DNA of 64,000 nt from Candidatus Nitrosotalea okcheonensis (GCF_900177045.1 NZ_LT841358.1:1735559-1799558); one strand, 5' to 3'. Counted from the first letter of the stretch, positions 8,851 through 17,462 are shown. The notes: generated by a model not told the origin, from the letters alone. A program made the numbers and translations.

Positions 8851-9414
8851 ATGCCGCAAACAAAACCTATTGTTGATATAGTAAATGTCGTTGCTTCTGC
8901 ATCAATTGATCAAAGAATTGATCTTGTAGAAATCACCAAAGCATTTCCGGAATCTGAATACAATCCAGCTCAATTTCCAGGATTAGTTTTTAGATTAAAA
9001 ACTCCTAGAACTGCTATTCTTATCTTTAGTTCTGGCAAATTTGTTTGTACTGGATCAAAATCCGAAAAGGATGCAATAGCTGCAATAAATACTGTAATAC
9101 AAAAACTTCGAAAGACAAAAATAAAAATAAAAAATGATGCTGTCATAACAATCCAAAATATTGTTGCGTCTGTCAATCTTGGCGGTGGAGTTCACTTGGC
9201 GCTTGCTGCTAGAAGTCTTCCAAGAAGTATGTATGAACCTGAACAATTCCCAGGTGTTATACATAGGATGATAGATCCTAAAACAGTGACACTGATCTTT
9301 GTTTCAGGTAAGCTTGTATGCGTTGGGGCAAGAACCGAATCCGAGGTATATCGGGCAGTCTATAATTTACACACAATGCTCGAGGAAAAACAACTCATGC
9401 ATTATCAAACCTAG
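8851..9414 (+). CDS. tbp: TATA-box-binding protein (TBP)
   Basis: 187 residues formed by the two imperfect repeats of the TBP saddle: IVNVVASASIDQRIDL...QFPGLVFRLKTPRTAILIFSSGKFVCTG and IQNIVASVNLGGGVHL...QFPGVIHRMIDPKTVTLIFVSGKLVCVG. TBP recruits TFB and RNA polymerase to TATA promoters. The acidic C-terminal tail often seen in archaeal TBPs is short here (EEKQLMHYQT). The upstream region is extremely AT-rich with several overlapping TATA-like stretches (8800-8830). Confidence 0.96.
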   Translation: MPQTKPIVDIVNVVASASIDQRIDLVEITKAFPESEYNPAQFPGLVFRLKTPRTAILIFSSGKFVCTGSKSEKDAIAAINTVIQKLRKTKIKIKNDAVITIQNIVASVNLGGGVHLALAARSLPRSMYEPEQFPGVIHRMIDPKTVTLIFVSGKLVCVGARTESEVYRAVYNLHTMLEEKQLMHYQT

Positions 9415-9724
9415 AAGTCTTGATCACCGAACTTGAACTAAAATTAATTCATTCATGTTTTAAAGGAGGGAACTAAACTAAGTGAACAAAACCCCTCAAG
9501 GGCCCGTCTAATACCTTTTTGACGAAATTATAGGTAGAGAATTAAACTGATTGAATAACTCTCCCAACGAGTCTTTAGGAATAAAATCAACACTAAAACA
9601 CTAGCAGAATCCTACACCAATTTTTTAAAGCATGTATGTCCAGTACGTGTAAGAAATGAAAATGTTACTAATAATCAAAATTACACCTACAATTAATGCA
9701 ATCTTAGTATTCAATAATTCTTCT
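9415..9724. other. Gene-poor 310-base stretch
   Basis: No convincing gene. On the minus strand a short frame near 9520-9600 reads VDFIPKDSLGELFNQFN and stops, possibly a fragment of a former gene. A 29-residue hydrophobic frame opening with TTG near 9700 (minus) overlaps the end of the DsbA-like gene but has no ribosome binding site. The tract CCCCTCAAGGG at about 9496 is a short GC-rich imperfect palindrome in otherwise AT-rich DNA. Confidence 0.4.
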
Positions 9725-10564
9725 TTATGATCTTGGAATGAATCGCAGCCTGGTCTTTGCAGATACTGTAATTATTGATACTAACGCAACAACAAGTATC
9801 AAAGATGCAATGGAACCAAATTCTGGTACTGGTTGAGTACTGATTTGATCAATTGTTGAAGAAAATATAGCTGCTGGCTGTGGTCCCATTATCTCTTGCA
9901 TGGAACCAGATGAGCCAACTATGAAAAATGCAGGTGTTCCCTGTATCCCTTTTGATGAACCAATGTCTTTGTTGTATGCTACGCTATCTGCATACTTGCC
10001 AGAATCAAGGCAAGAGTTGAATTTGCTTGCATCAAGACCTAGGGTTATAGCGTATGATTTGAGATTATTTGAATTGGCCCATCCGCTCTGTATTGCTCCC
10101 TGATTGGAATATAGATAATCATGATACTCCCAGTACTTGTTCTGATCTCCTGCACAATGTGCAGCCTGTGCTGCTACAGGTGAATCTGCCCCTAAATATG
10201 GAAAGTCAACAAAATACAATTTTGTCTTGTTTGTATCGATATAATTTGCCTTTATCGTAGGCTCTTCGTTCTTAAACCAAGCATCACATTTTGGACACTG
10301 GTAATCACCAAACTCTATAATTGTAACAGGGGCATTTGGAGAACCTAGAACTGGGGATGCTTTTGAAAGGTCAATGTTTCCACTTGCCATCATGGCACCT
10401 TCATTCATCATAGTTTTATTTCCCCAATTAGACATGTTTCCATTCATGGAACTATTTTTCATGCTATCAATTGCAGGCATTGAACCTTGCATAGTTTGAG
10501 CAAAAGCGTATGAAGTACCTGCAACTAAAACTGAAAACATTATAATCGATAAAGCAATTTTCAT
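9725..10564 (-). CDS. Secreted DsbA-like thiol oxidoreductase with PEFG-CTERM anchor signal
   Basis: 279 residues: a signal peptide ending near SYAFAQ, a methionine-rich linker (residues 24-60), a DsbA/thioredoxin-fold domain with active site CPKC (Cys90-Cys93), a cis-proline segment GTPAFFI, and a C-terminal PVPEFGSIASLILVVALVSI helix followed by KTRLRF. The last part is the PEFG-CTERM sorting signal thought to be processed by an archaeosortase, so the enzyme should end up tethered outside the cell. It likely makes or isomerises disulfides in exported proteins. It is divergent from the membrane gene at 10694, with a perfect palindrome between them. Confidence 0.92.
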   Translation of the reverse strand: MKIALSIIMFSVLVAGTSYAFAQTMQGSMPAIDSMKNSSMNGNMSNWGNKTMMNEGAMMASGNIDLSKASPVLGSPNAPVTIIEFGDYQCPKCDAWFKNEEPTIKANYIDTNKTKLYFVDFPYLGADSPVAAQAAHCAGDQNKYWEYHDYLYSNQGAIQSGWANSNNLKSYAITLGLDASKFNSCLDSGKYADSVAYNKDIGSSKGIQGTPAFFIVGSSGSMQEIMGPQPAAIFSSTIDQISTQPVPEFGSIASLILVVALVSIITVSAKTRLRFIPRS

Positions 10565-10623
10565 TTCTGCAAGGCAGATCTTTTTTTATCATTTAAGTTT
10601 TTTTCCAAATTGATCAAAAAATC

Positions 10624-10635
10624 TTGAACGTTCAA
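10624..10635. promoter_or_regulatory. Perfect palindrome TTGAACGTTCAA in a divergent promoter
   Basis: A 12-base perfect inverted repeat, four bases before the TATA-like TTTTATA (10640-10646) of the membrane gene at 10694 and 60 bases before the DsbA-like gene start. Its form resembles operators of ArsR/SmtB-type dimeric repressors. A near copy, TTGAACTGTTCAA, occurs at 11193-11205 after the same membrane gene. Confidence 0.5.
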
Positions 10636-10693
10636 AATGTTTTATAGGATTTGGAAATATCGTTAAATAATCTGCAGTCCCTATCTAGTCGGA

Positions 10694-11173
10694 TTGCAAA
10701 GACAGGCACTGGAACTAGTTTTTTCAAACAAAAAATACCTTGCATTATCAGCATCCATTTTTTTCTCCCTGTTTTTTACATTGTCAATAGTTTCAGAGTT
10801 TATCTTCTTTTCACCCAAATTCATATTCTATGTGCCATTTTCTGCAAGCATCAGTTTTACATTGATTGTAATAGTATCTGCTCTATCTAGTATTGTAATC
10901 AGTCTTAGTATCTATCGAATTCGTATGATGGGAATCGGTGTCAGAAAATCTGGCTCTGGATTTTTAGGTTTCATAATTGGTGCAGGAGCGGGAGCTTGCA
11001 GTTGTGGATCGATTGGATTTGCAGTAATATCTACATTTGGTGCGGTCGGTGGAACAGCTACTGCCTTTCTTACAAACTATGAGATTCCGCTACGTCTAGT
11101 TTCAATAGCAATTTTGGCATACACGTATTACGTTACTGTCAAGGGAATAACAGCACAGTGTAAAATCACATAA
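10694..11173 (+). CDS. Multi-pass membrane protein with CSCG motif, DsbA partner candidate
   Basis: 159 residues with about four transmembrane helices. A small-residue-rich helix contains GAGAGACSCGSIGFAV, and the C terminus reads VKGITAQCKIT. The Cys-x-Cys inside a glycine-rich membrane segment is unusual and could be redox active or bind copper. Divergent arrangement with a secreted DsbA-like enzyme suggests a joint role in thiol redox at the membrane, but this is inference. The start is TTG at 10694: a stop lies upstream in frame and no ATG occurs before residue 75. Confidence 0.7.
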   Translation: MQRQALELVFSNKKYLALSASIFFSLFFTLSIVSEFIFFSPKFIFYVPFSASISFTLIVIVSALSSIVISLSIYRIRMMGIGVRKSGSGFLGFIIGAGAGACSCGSIGFAVISTFGAVGGTATAFLTNYEIPLRLVSIAILAYTYYVTVKGITAQCKIT

Positions 11174-11192
11174 TGGAATATTCAATATGATC

Positions 11193-11205
11193 TTGAACTG
11201 TTCAA
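11193..11205. repeat. Inverted repeat TTGAAC-T-GTTCAA
   Basis: A 13-base palindrome with a one-base centre, 20 bases after the stop of the membrane gene, flanked by GATC/ATC so the symmetry nearly continues. It may be a second copy of the operator at 10624 or a terminator stem. Confidence 0.4.
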
Positions 11206-11267
11206 ATCAATACTTTAGTATCTATTTGAGGGCAGGATCTATGTGACTCAAAAAACTCTGCAAATAG

Positions 11268-11441
11268 CTACTTTTGGACAAGACAAGGAAGCATACTGGC
11301 AGCCATGTCTTCATCCAAGTTCATCAAGGTAGGAATTGTTTCGATTTCTGCAATACTGTCACATGACTTGAAAAAGGAGCAGTTCTGTCTCCAGTACGAT
11401 GAGTCACATCTTGTGCATTTCAGATGTCCAGTCTGGAACAC
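11268..11441 (-). CDS. Possible small cysteine-rich protein
   Basis: A minus-strand frame open from before 11460 reads GIYLVFQTGHLKCTRC, then WRQNCSFFKSC, and ends LPCLVQK. Four cysteines arranged C-x2-C ... C-x5-C suggest a zinc-binding domain. The only usable start seen is GTG at 11441 (57 residues); reading upstream the frame stays open to a TAA without ATG, so this may be a degraded gene. No family recognised. Confidence 0.35.
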   Translation of the reverse strand: MFQTGHLKCTRCDSSYWRQNCSFFKSCDSIAEIETIPTLMNLDEDMAASMLPCLVQK

Positions 11442-11510
11442 CAGATAAATGCCGTACGTTGGATGATTGTATGCTAATCTTTAAGAAGACAACTGAAGTA
11501 AGTTTAAAAC

Positions 11511-12605
11511 ATGGCAAGTAAGGGCATTCTGAGCCTTATTTTAGTAGCTATTTTATTTTTAGGTTTTCATGGAACATCATCTGTTTTTCAGGTGCCACAA
11601 AAACAAGTTACCACGATTCTAGATCCTGTCAAAACTGGCCTGTTTGGAGTGGTATTTGCTGACGAGGGCGACAGCTCAGACAATCAAAAGACAAGTACGG
11701 AGGGTGAGCATAGCTCACAGAACCGATCACAATTTCAAGAAAGCAACCAAACCACAAATACACAAAATAACGAGTCAGAGAGCAATCATCAATCAGAACA
11801 CCAGTTAGAAAGTAATGTTAAAAGTAATCCTCTTTACACCGGACCTGATGATAAGAAATACAACCAGACCGAAGGCAGTGTACAGTCTAACCCAGAAAAT
11901 AACCAGACCGAATCTGAACACCAGATAGAAAATCAAGCAATAAACAAAAATCAAAACCAGACAGAACATGAAACAGAAAATGCTAACAAGACAGAGGCTG
12001 AGCATCAAGCAGAGACTGAAAATTCAGATAAAGAAATCAAAAACGAGAACAATAATCTTAATGCAACACGCCATGCAACAGAACATGATCTATCCGATAT
12101 AGCAGAAGCAAAGACAAACCAGACCATTGCAGCACAGGCAGATATTGGAACAGGAAATGTTACTGCAAAATCTATTGATAACAATGTTGTCTTGAAGGTT
12201 GAAAATTCCACCACTGATGCTGTAAACATGACTGTCAGTGCATCCAGTCAGAGCGGTCCCAAGGTCATACTGATAAATCTTAACAGTACTACAATAGATG
12301 TTGGAAACGTAAAATATCTGCACATAATGTATGATGGACAGCCAATAGAACCTGCTGCAAGTGTTGCTGATGTACTGCATCCCACAAGCTCTGGCCCGCC
12401 TCGCTTTGCTATACTTGTTACACAGAGTGGTGCACAGATTCTCATATCCATCCCACACTTTTCTACACATACAATAACCATTACCTCGCTTTCCAAAGTT
12501 ATTCCCTCAGTTCCGGAATTTGGTCCCCTTACAGGTATTGTCTCAATATTGGCAGTTATCAGCGTCGTCATAATTTCACGGAAAGCTAAATTTTATATTT
12601 CTTAA
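11511..12605 (+). CDS. Secreted Asn/Gln/Glu-rich protein with PEFG-CTERM
   Basis: 364 residues: hydrophobic signal segment (residues 5-25), a long low-complexity region (about 55-200) rich in N, Q, E, S, H and T with many Asn-x-Thr/Ser sequons (NQT, NKT, NRS, NTT), a beta-rich domain (about 205-325), and the terminal sorting signal VPEFGPLTGIVSILAVISVV followed by SRKAKF. The sequon density predicts heavy N-glycosylation at the cell surface. Repeats such as NQTE and SEHQ suggest slippage expansion. No enzymatic motif. It lies 19 bases before the NHL-repeat gene, so they may be co-transcribed. Confidence 0.82.
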   Translation: MASKGILSLILVAILFLGFHGTSSVFQVPQKQVTTILDPVKTGLFGVVFADEGDSSDNQKTSTEGEHSSQNRSQFQESNQTTNTQNNESESNHQSEHQLESNVKSNPLYTGPDDKKYNQTEGSVQSNPENNQTESEHQIENQAINKNQNQTEHETENANKTEAEHQAETENSDKEIKNENNNLNATRHATEHDLSDIAEAKTNQTIAAQADIGTGNVTAKSIDNNVVLKVENSTTDAVNMTVSASSQSGPKVILINLNSTTIDVGNVKYLHIMYDGQPIEPAASVADVLHPTSSGPPRFAILVTQSGAQILISIPHFSTHTITITSLSKVIPSVPEFGPLTGIVSILAVISVVIISRKAKFYIS

Positions 12606-12624
12606 AACCGAAAAATGATAGTAG

Positions 12625-15258
12625 GTGATATCCCAGCAAAAAAATGTGCTTAGGGGAGGGAAGAAGTTTACTTTTGCCATCAGAACAAACCGTAACAACT
12701 ATTGGATTGTCATATTTCAAGCCTCTATTCTGGCTCTATTCTTTTTACAGTTTCACTATTCTTATGCATTTGTGACCAATCAAAACTCATCGTTTGTGGT
12801 AGGTCAGCCCTCATTTACCACCATGATAAATACACCAATAAATTCAAGTTCGCTTAATGGCCCAATCGGCATTACGTTTGATTCTGGAGGAAATCTTTGG
12901 GTTGCCGATAGTAGTAACAACAGAATTCTTAATTACTCCTCATCAAGTTTTGGCTTTAACCGCCCAAATGCCACAACTGTACTGGGACAGTCGTCCTTTA
13001 CAGCAGGTGGATTTGGTACGACTTCGACCACATTACGTGCTGCATCTGCACTTGCATTTGACTCCTCAGGAAACCTGTGGGTGGCAGATGAAGATAACAG
13101 TCGCATACTGGAATATTCACCTCCATTTACAACAGGCCAGGCAGCATCTCTTGTACTTGGACAATCATCTTTTACAACTGGTGGTACTGGTACAAACACA
13201 ACAACACTTAACACACCTGATGCTCTTGCATTTGATTCGCATGGAAATCTGTGGGTCTCAGACCAAGGCAACAATCGCATACTAGAATATTCACCTCCAT
13301 TTACAACAGGCCAGGCAGCATCTCTTGTACTTGGTCATTCAACATTTACTCAAACATCCTCTGGAACTAATGCAACTGCACTGAACAACCCCTTTAGCTT
13401 GGTATTTGACTCGTCTGGAAATCTCTGGGTCACAGATCAAAATAACAATCGCATACTACGATATTCCACACCATTTACTAATAATATGGCTGCAAGCCTA
13501 GTCTTGGGACAATCATCTTTTACTACAAATACTGTCGGTACGTCCAATAATACGCTCAATAACCCCAGCAACATTGCATTTGACTCGTCTGGAAACCTCT
13601 GGGTTGCAGACGGCAGCAATAATCGTGTACTGGAATACAAGTCATCGTTTTCAAACGGAATGGCAGCATCACTTGTGTTTGGCCAGGCAAATTTTACATC
13701 AAATGGAATAAACAACGGGTTTGCCAATCCTTCAGCAAGCTCTCTTAACGATGTAAACGGACTTTTATTTGACAAGTCAGGTAATCTCTGGGTGTCAGAC
13801 TCGGGCAACAACAGAATAATACGATTTGTCCAAACAGGCCAGAATCAAGCCCTGGTTGATAATTCTATTGCCACGGTAACAGTCAATCCAACCACGCCAC
13901 AATTGATGATAGCTAATTCCAACACTAATCTGTCAACTATAAAAATCCCTTCAACAGTTACCAACACTACAATAAACTACTCCAACATCCTAGTCAAGAA
14001 ATCTGATGGTAATTCAGTTACTCTCAATAACGCATTAACTGTCAAGGCCAACAGTACAAATGGAAATGTTCAGATCCTCTTGCCAAAAAATATTGTAATA
14101 AATGGTTCAAGCTCATGGAAAGGTACTATCAATACTGCAACTATCAGTTCGGTGTCTTTGCCTCAAGGAACCTTACCTGCTGCAAAAATAGAGGTAGGTT
14201 TTGGCTCGGCAAAATTGACACTCAGTAAGGCAGTAGAATTGGACTTTTCAGGAAATGCAGGAAAGAGAATTGGTTTTACACATGGTGGACCATTCACGGA
14301 AATTACACAAGTTTGTAGTACGGATGACGCAACAGGGATACCATCAGGTTTAACCGACTGCAAAATTGATGTAGGCTCAGATCTGCATGTCTGGACTTTA
14401 CACTTTACCACTTTTGTAGTATTTACTGTTCAATCAGCAGTAGGGGGAAGTACTCCTGGCTTTGCGCCATCGTTTACTACTGGATTTGCACAAAATGAAT
14501 ATCCTCTTACAATAAATGCAAATAACTACAAACTTCCAAACTATACTAATACAGGGATATTCAGCACGATTCAGGTAGGGGAACCATTTGTCATCAAAGT
14601 ATTACTATATGGTGACAATGGACTACAATCTGTAAAACATGTCTCTCTTGTTACAAATATGCGTGGAAACTATGCATCAATTGCAGGTGCTGATACAGCA
14701 ATATTTTGGGATGCGACACAACCATTGCAGATAGTAGACCCTCACCATTTTTTTGGACCAGTCACGGTAAATACTACCGTTGTTGACAATAAGATACTCC
14801 TTACATTCCATGGTACTTTTGCAAAACCAATGCCTGTATCAAATATTGGAATCAGGACATGGGGTTATGACCTCTATTCGCGTGATGTTTATGTAATCAA
14901 TGCATGGCAAGCAACTTCGAGTCCGCCAATACAACAGCTAAACACTACGCCACCATCGCAAAAACAACTTCTAGTTAATGATTCCACCGTAGGCGCTACA
15001 TTGAATCTACAGTCTACAAACCCGCAACTATTGTCAACATCAAATAAACTAGACTTGATGGAATCGATCAAAGAATGGGGCGGATACTCTAATAAATCAA
15101 TCTCAGATTCTGAGATGCTTCATATGTTTGGATTGAGTGGAGATCATGTGCCACAATGGGTGATGAAAAATATCAAGTGGATAATTGATGGAACAATAAA
15201 CATACAAGACTTTGGAGATGCACTACATTATCTAAGTGACAACAAGATAATAAAATAA
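12625..15258 (+). CDS. Secreted NHL-repeat beta-propeller protein
   Basis: 877 residues. A signal/anchor helix lies near residues 28-48. At least six NHL-type repeats follow (about 60-400), each with the pattern AFDSSGNLWVADxxNNRILEY and a spacer VLGQSSFT. The middle holds beta-sandwich-like sequence, and the C terminus reads VPQWVMKNIKWIIDGTINIQDF, a WxxxNxxWW-like module common at the ends of thaumarchaeal secreted proteins. NHL propellers usually mediate binding, so adhesion or ligand binding outside the cell is likely. The start is GTG at 12625; another GTG at 12646 is possible. Two repeats share an exact 50-base DNA segment. Confidence 0.85.
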   Translation: MISQQKNVLRGGKKFTFAIRTNRNNYWIVIFQASILALFFLQFHYSYAFVTNQNSSFVVGQPSFTTMINTPINSSSLNGPIGITFDSGGNLWVADSSNNRILNYSSSSFGFNRPNATTVLGQSSFTAGGFGTTSTTLRAASALAFDSSGNLWVADEDNSRILEYSPPFTTGQAASLVLGQSSFTTGGTGTNTTTLNTPDALAFDSHGNLWVSDQGNNRILEYSPPFTTGQAASLVLGHSTFTQTSSGTNATALNNPFSLVFDSSGNLWVTDQNNNRILRYSTPFTNNMAASLVLGQSSFTTNTVGTSNNTLNNPSNIAFDSSGNLWVADGSNNRVLEYKSSFSNGMAASLVFGQANFTSNGINNGFANPSASSLNDVNGLLFDKSGNLWVSDSGNNRIIRFVQTGQNQALVDNSIATVTVNPTTPQLMIANSNTNLSTIKIPSTVTNTTINYSNILVKKSDGNSVTLNNALTVKANSTNGNVQILLPKNIVINGSSSWKGTINTATISSVSLPQGTLPAAKIEVGFGSAKLTLSKAVELDFSGNAGKRIGFTHGGPFTEITQVCSTDDATGIPSGLTDCKIDVGSDLHVWTLHFTTFVVFTVQSAVGGSTPGFAPSFTTGFAQNEYPLTINANNYKLPNYTNTGIFSTIQVGEPFVIKVLLYGDNGLQSVKHVSLVTNMRGNYASIAGADTAIFWDATQPLQIVDPHHFFGPVTVNTTVVDNKILLTFHGTFAKPMPVSNIGIRTWGYDLYSRDVYVINAWQATSSPPIQQLNTTPPSQKQLLVNDSTVGATLNLQSTNPQLLSTSNKLDLMESIKEWGGYSNKSISDSEMLHMFGLSGDHVPQWVMKNIKWIIDGTINIQDFGDALHYLSDNKIIK
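13111..13334 (+). repeat. Exact 50-base direct repeat inside the NHL gene
   Basis: The segment beginning GAATATTCACCTCC is identical at 13111-13160 and 13285-13334, one NHL unit (174 bases) apart. This indicates recent duplication or conversion between propeller blades. Confidence 0.75.
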
Positions 15259-15381
15259 TAAATTAAGCCTTGCTTAACGTATTCCATCTCAATTTTTTCT
15301 TTAAACTCTCTTTCTATTTCACAGCTTATTGCAATTGTGGTGTTTATGATCTAGTATGATGCACACAGGCCATTAAAATCA

Positions 15382-15708
15382 CTAATTCTTTTTCACTATT
15401 GCCAAAAAGAACAGCCCAAGTATTACAAAACCTAGTATGGAAATGAGAGTGTCTGCTATTGTAGTAATCTGCAGGTTTGGTAGAATAATGTCCATTCTTG
15501 GCAGTACGGCTCTAATAGAATAGAGCCCAAATGCAGCGGAAACAAAAAGAAGCCTTTTCAGATTTGTGCGTCTGTAGGCAAAAAGTGATAATGCGAACAA
15601 AAATGCCGCAAATATACCGCTTGCAAAGTCCAGAGATTCTGGAAGGGCTGGAAGTTCGCCTCCAAGTTCAGGTGATCCTTGAATAGCAAGCAAAATTTGG
15701 TGTAGCAT
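15382..15708 (-). CDS. Small three-helix membrane protein (module copy A)
   Basis: 108 residues with a short extracellular-type N terminus (ELGGELPALPESLDFASG) and three transmembrane helices separated by YRRTNLKR and LPRMDIILPN. It is clearly paralogous to the protein at 25651-25977 (shared PESLDFA-GIFAAFL, LKRLLFVSAAFGLY, FVILALFF-AIVKKN). In both places it follows directly, by one- or four-base overlap, a two-domain winged-helix regulator, so it is likely a sensor or modulator of that regulator. No known domain recognised. Confidence 0.8.
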   Translation of the reverse strand: MLHQILLAIQGSPELGGELPALPESLDFASGIFAAFLFALSLFAYRRTNLKRLLFVSAAFGLYSIRAVLPRMDIILPNLQITTIADTLISILGFVILGLFFLAIVKKN

Positions 15709-16265
15709 TATTTATCCCCCTTTTCCTTTTCATCTGACGAGAGTTGTAAGAAGAGGTCTACAAATCTATCCAATAGTCTGTCCCAGATGCTTGGGTGGTA
15801 TTCTTTTAAAAGTGATGCCATGTTTTGCAGGTCTATTGCCAACTCGTATCGGACTGTCCTACCATCTCTTATGGATTTGACAATGCCTGATTCAACCAGT
15901 CTTGACATGTGCCAGCTTATGGTTGGAGGGGAGAATCCCTTGAAGTCTATGATATCTTTTTGTGTAGAATCTGGGTGCTCCAAAAGAAATACCAGTATGT
16001 CTCGTGATGTCTCTTGCCTCAAAAATGCAAGTATCTTATGATGTATCTCAAGTATCTCGACTGTATAATAATGCCTGTACATGCCAGACTTGGTGGACCT
16101 TATTTTGCCTGATTTTTCCAAGACTTCTAGATGGTGCTGAGTTGCACCCATGGCTAACCCTAATTCTCTTGTAATCATTCTAAGATGAGCTCCTGGATTT
16201 TTTTGAATGTACTCATATATTCGTCTTCTATTTTCCGAATCGTCTTCATTGTAATCATCTCGCAA
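15708..16265 (-). CDS. Two-domain winged-helix transcription regulator (module copy A)
   Basis: 185 residues with two ArsR-like winged-helix domains: the first (about 10-65) with GAHLRMITRELGLAMGATQHHLEVLEKSGKI, the second (about 80-150) with STQKDIIDFKGFSPPTISWHMSRLVESGIV and the wing RDGRTVRYEL. The C terminus is helical (WDRLLDRFVDLFLQL). Such tandem domains bind DNA as one unit or a dimer. Start is TTG at 16265. The promoter carries the shared TTAG...ACCT box on the minus strand (16310-16336), suggesting autoregulation. Paralogue at 25070-25654. Confidence 0.88.
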   Translation of the reverse strand: MRDDYNEDDSENRRRIYEYIQKNPGAHLRMITRELGLAMGATQHHLEVLEKSGKIRSTKSGMYRHYYTVEILEIHHKILAFLRQETSRDILVFLLEHPDSTQKDIIDFKGFSPPTISWHMSRLVESGIVKSIRDGRTVRYELAIDLQNMASLLKEYHPSIWDRLLDRFVDLFLQLSSDEKEKGDK

Positions 16266-16309
16266 CAGATCTCTACCAATACTGTTAGATGTGATATAAT
16301 AAAGACTAA

Positions 16310-16336
16310 TGATAGTATAGGTGCAGTTAGCTAACT
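16310..16336 (-). promoter_or_regulatory. Shared regulatory box, copy 1 (regulator A)
   Basis: On the minus strand: GTTAGCTAACTGCACCT then ATACTATCA. It matches the TTAG-N6-TG-ACCT core of the other six copies, with CACC replacing TACC. It lies about 45-70 bases before the TTG start of the regulator. Confidence 0.6.
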
Positions 16337-16465
16337 TTGCAAAATAAATACACTTCGGGCAACAGTTAGCATTGAAAATCAGATCAAACCTGAATTCAAA
16401 TGTGAAACATCATATTCCAGAAACATTAGAACAGAATTAACAAAAACCTGGAAAAAGGAGACGTG

Positions 16466-16502
16466 GTGGAGCAACCTAGGATGGGGAGAAGGTTTACTCC
16501 AC
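16466..16502 (-). terminator. Hairpin after the small secreted protein gene
   Basis: On the minus strand GTGGAG-T-AACC pairs with GGTT-G-CTCCAC around a 14-base loop, beginning 8 bases after the stop codon of the 16511-16774 gene. Likely a transcript-end stem; there is no clear U-run after it. Confidence 0.45.
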
Positions 16503-16510
16503 AATGTGTT

Positions 16511-16774
16511 TTATTGCTGCAGATTGTCGGTATCTGATGCGCTATCTGATCCGCTATCTGATCCACTTTCAGGTGATTCTGCACCCTTAGGACCACTCTT
16601 GTCTACGCCAGTCTGATCACCGTACTGACCACCGTGTTGTCCTTGCTGGTCTACGTTTGCCGAGCTTGAACTTGTGGGTTGTGCAAATACGTTATGTGAC
16701 ATACCGACTAGTCCAATAGCTATTACTGCAATTGCCATTAGTGGTATTGCTGCGAGTGTGTTTTTCTTGTTCAT
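16511..16774 (-). CDS. Small secreted acidic protein (family member 1)
   Basis: 87 residues: positively charged start MNKKNTLAA, hydrophobic segment IPLMAIAVIAIGLVGM, predicted cleavage after NVFAQ, then a 58-residue low-complexity tail rich in S, G, D and Q (SGSDSGSDSASDTD). The N-terminal half is nearly the same as in the 24702-24914 protein (KKTLLAIPLMAIAVIAIG, NVFAQ). A ribosome binding site GAGGTGA lies about 11 bases before the ATG. The promoter has the shared box (16815-16843). Function unknown; an exported, disordered product. Confidence 0.8.
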   Translation of the reverse strand: MNKKNTLAAIPLMAIAVIAIGLVGMSHNVFAQPTSSSSANVDQQGQHGGQYGDQTGVDKSGPKGAESPESGSDSGSDSASDTDNLQQ

Positions 16775-16814
16775 TGTTTTGTTTTCACCTCGAAAATATA
16801 GATATCAGATTTTG

Positions 16815-16843
16815 TATATTATAATTGAGGTACGGTTGTCTAA
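16815..16843 (-). promoter_or_regulatory. Shared regulatory box plus TATA, copy 2 (secreted protein 1)
   Basis: Minus strand reads TTAGACAACCGTACCT followed at once by CAATTATAATATA. The TATA part is continuous with the box, and the start codon is about 45 bases further, after a GAGGTGA site. Confidence 0.7.
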
Positions 16844-17071
16844 TTGTTCTGTTTAGGTTTTGCAATGATTCTCGATGATATCTATCCCGTCTTAAGAATA
16901 AGCGAAAAATGGTTTACACAAATTTTTCATGAGAAATTTTCAGCGTAAAATGAATCAGTGGATTGTATGTGTAGAAAAAATGGGGCAGTTTGTGTTAACA
17001 AAATCTTTACCTTTTCATAATTTCTCATTGATCATTATTTCCAGTACTCTACTGTACAATACCTGTTAACT

Positions 17072-17101
17072 GTTAGCTGATTGTACCTCAATTATAATAT
17101 A
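17072..17101 (+). promoter_or_regulatory. Shared regulatory box plus TATA, copy 3 (seven-gene operon)
   Basis: GTTAGCTGATTGTACCT followed by CAATTATAATATA, ending 29 bases before the ATG at 17130. It faces copy 2 across a 228-base divergent spacer. Confidence 0.72.
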
Positions 17102-17129
17102 CGATAAAAATTATTTTCAAACAATTCAA

Positions 17130-17447
17130 ATGTTGACTATAACACAGCAAAGGAGACCCTTTCAAGTTAGCAAATACAGAAGCAAGATGGCCATAATTGC
17201 TGACATTTTGGAGGTTCTCATAGATTATGGATCAGACGGAGCACTAATATCTGCTATATCGCGAAGGGCAAATCTCTCACACTATGCAGTACTTGATGAG
17301 TGTCAGAGGCTAGGGGATGCAGGCATGGTAATATCTATGAAAAACAAGAAAAACCACATCTTTAGGATAAACGAGAAAGGCATACAATTCTTTTTTGAAC
17401 TCCAGCGGTTTCTAGCTATAGTGCAGACAATGAACCTGAGGTACTAA
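17130..17447 (+). CDS. Single winged-helix DNA-binding protein (operon head)
   Basis: 105 residues forming one winged helix of the thaumarchaeal type: MAIIADILEVLIDYGSDGALISAISRRANLSHYAVLDECQRL, then a wing KNKKNHIFRINEKG and a C-terminal helix. Paralogue of 26055-26342, with the same ISRxANLSHY recognition segment. Both genes carry the shared box, so this protein may regulate itself. It heads a tightly packed operon that runs to the HtrA gene at 21842. Confidence 0.82.
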   Translation: MLTITQQRRPFQVSKYRSKMAIIADILEVLIDYGSDGALISAISRRANLSHYAVLDECQRLGDAGMVISMKNKKNHIFRINEKGIQFFFELQRFLAIVQTMNLRY

Positions 17448-17462
17448 AGGAGATGACTGCAA

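Noticed and set aside
9650-9720. 29-residue hydrophobic frame on the minus strand (LNTKIALIVGVILIISNIF)
   Set aside because: Only a TTG start, no ribosome binding site, and it follows the end of the DsbA-like gene directly. Could be real but not supportable.
12857-13285. Long alternative frame inside the NHL-repeat gene
   Set aside because: It is a frame-shifted reading of the propeller repeats, with a histidine/leucine/glutamine composition caused by the underlying repeat, and has no start signals.
16360-16600. Long plus-strand open frame after the regulator promoter
   Set aside because: It has no clear start and runs antisense through the small secreted protein gene, whose paralogue and promoter support the minus strand.
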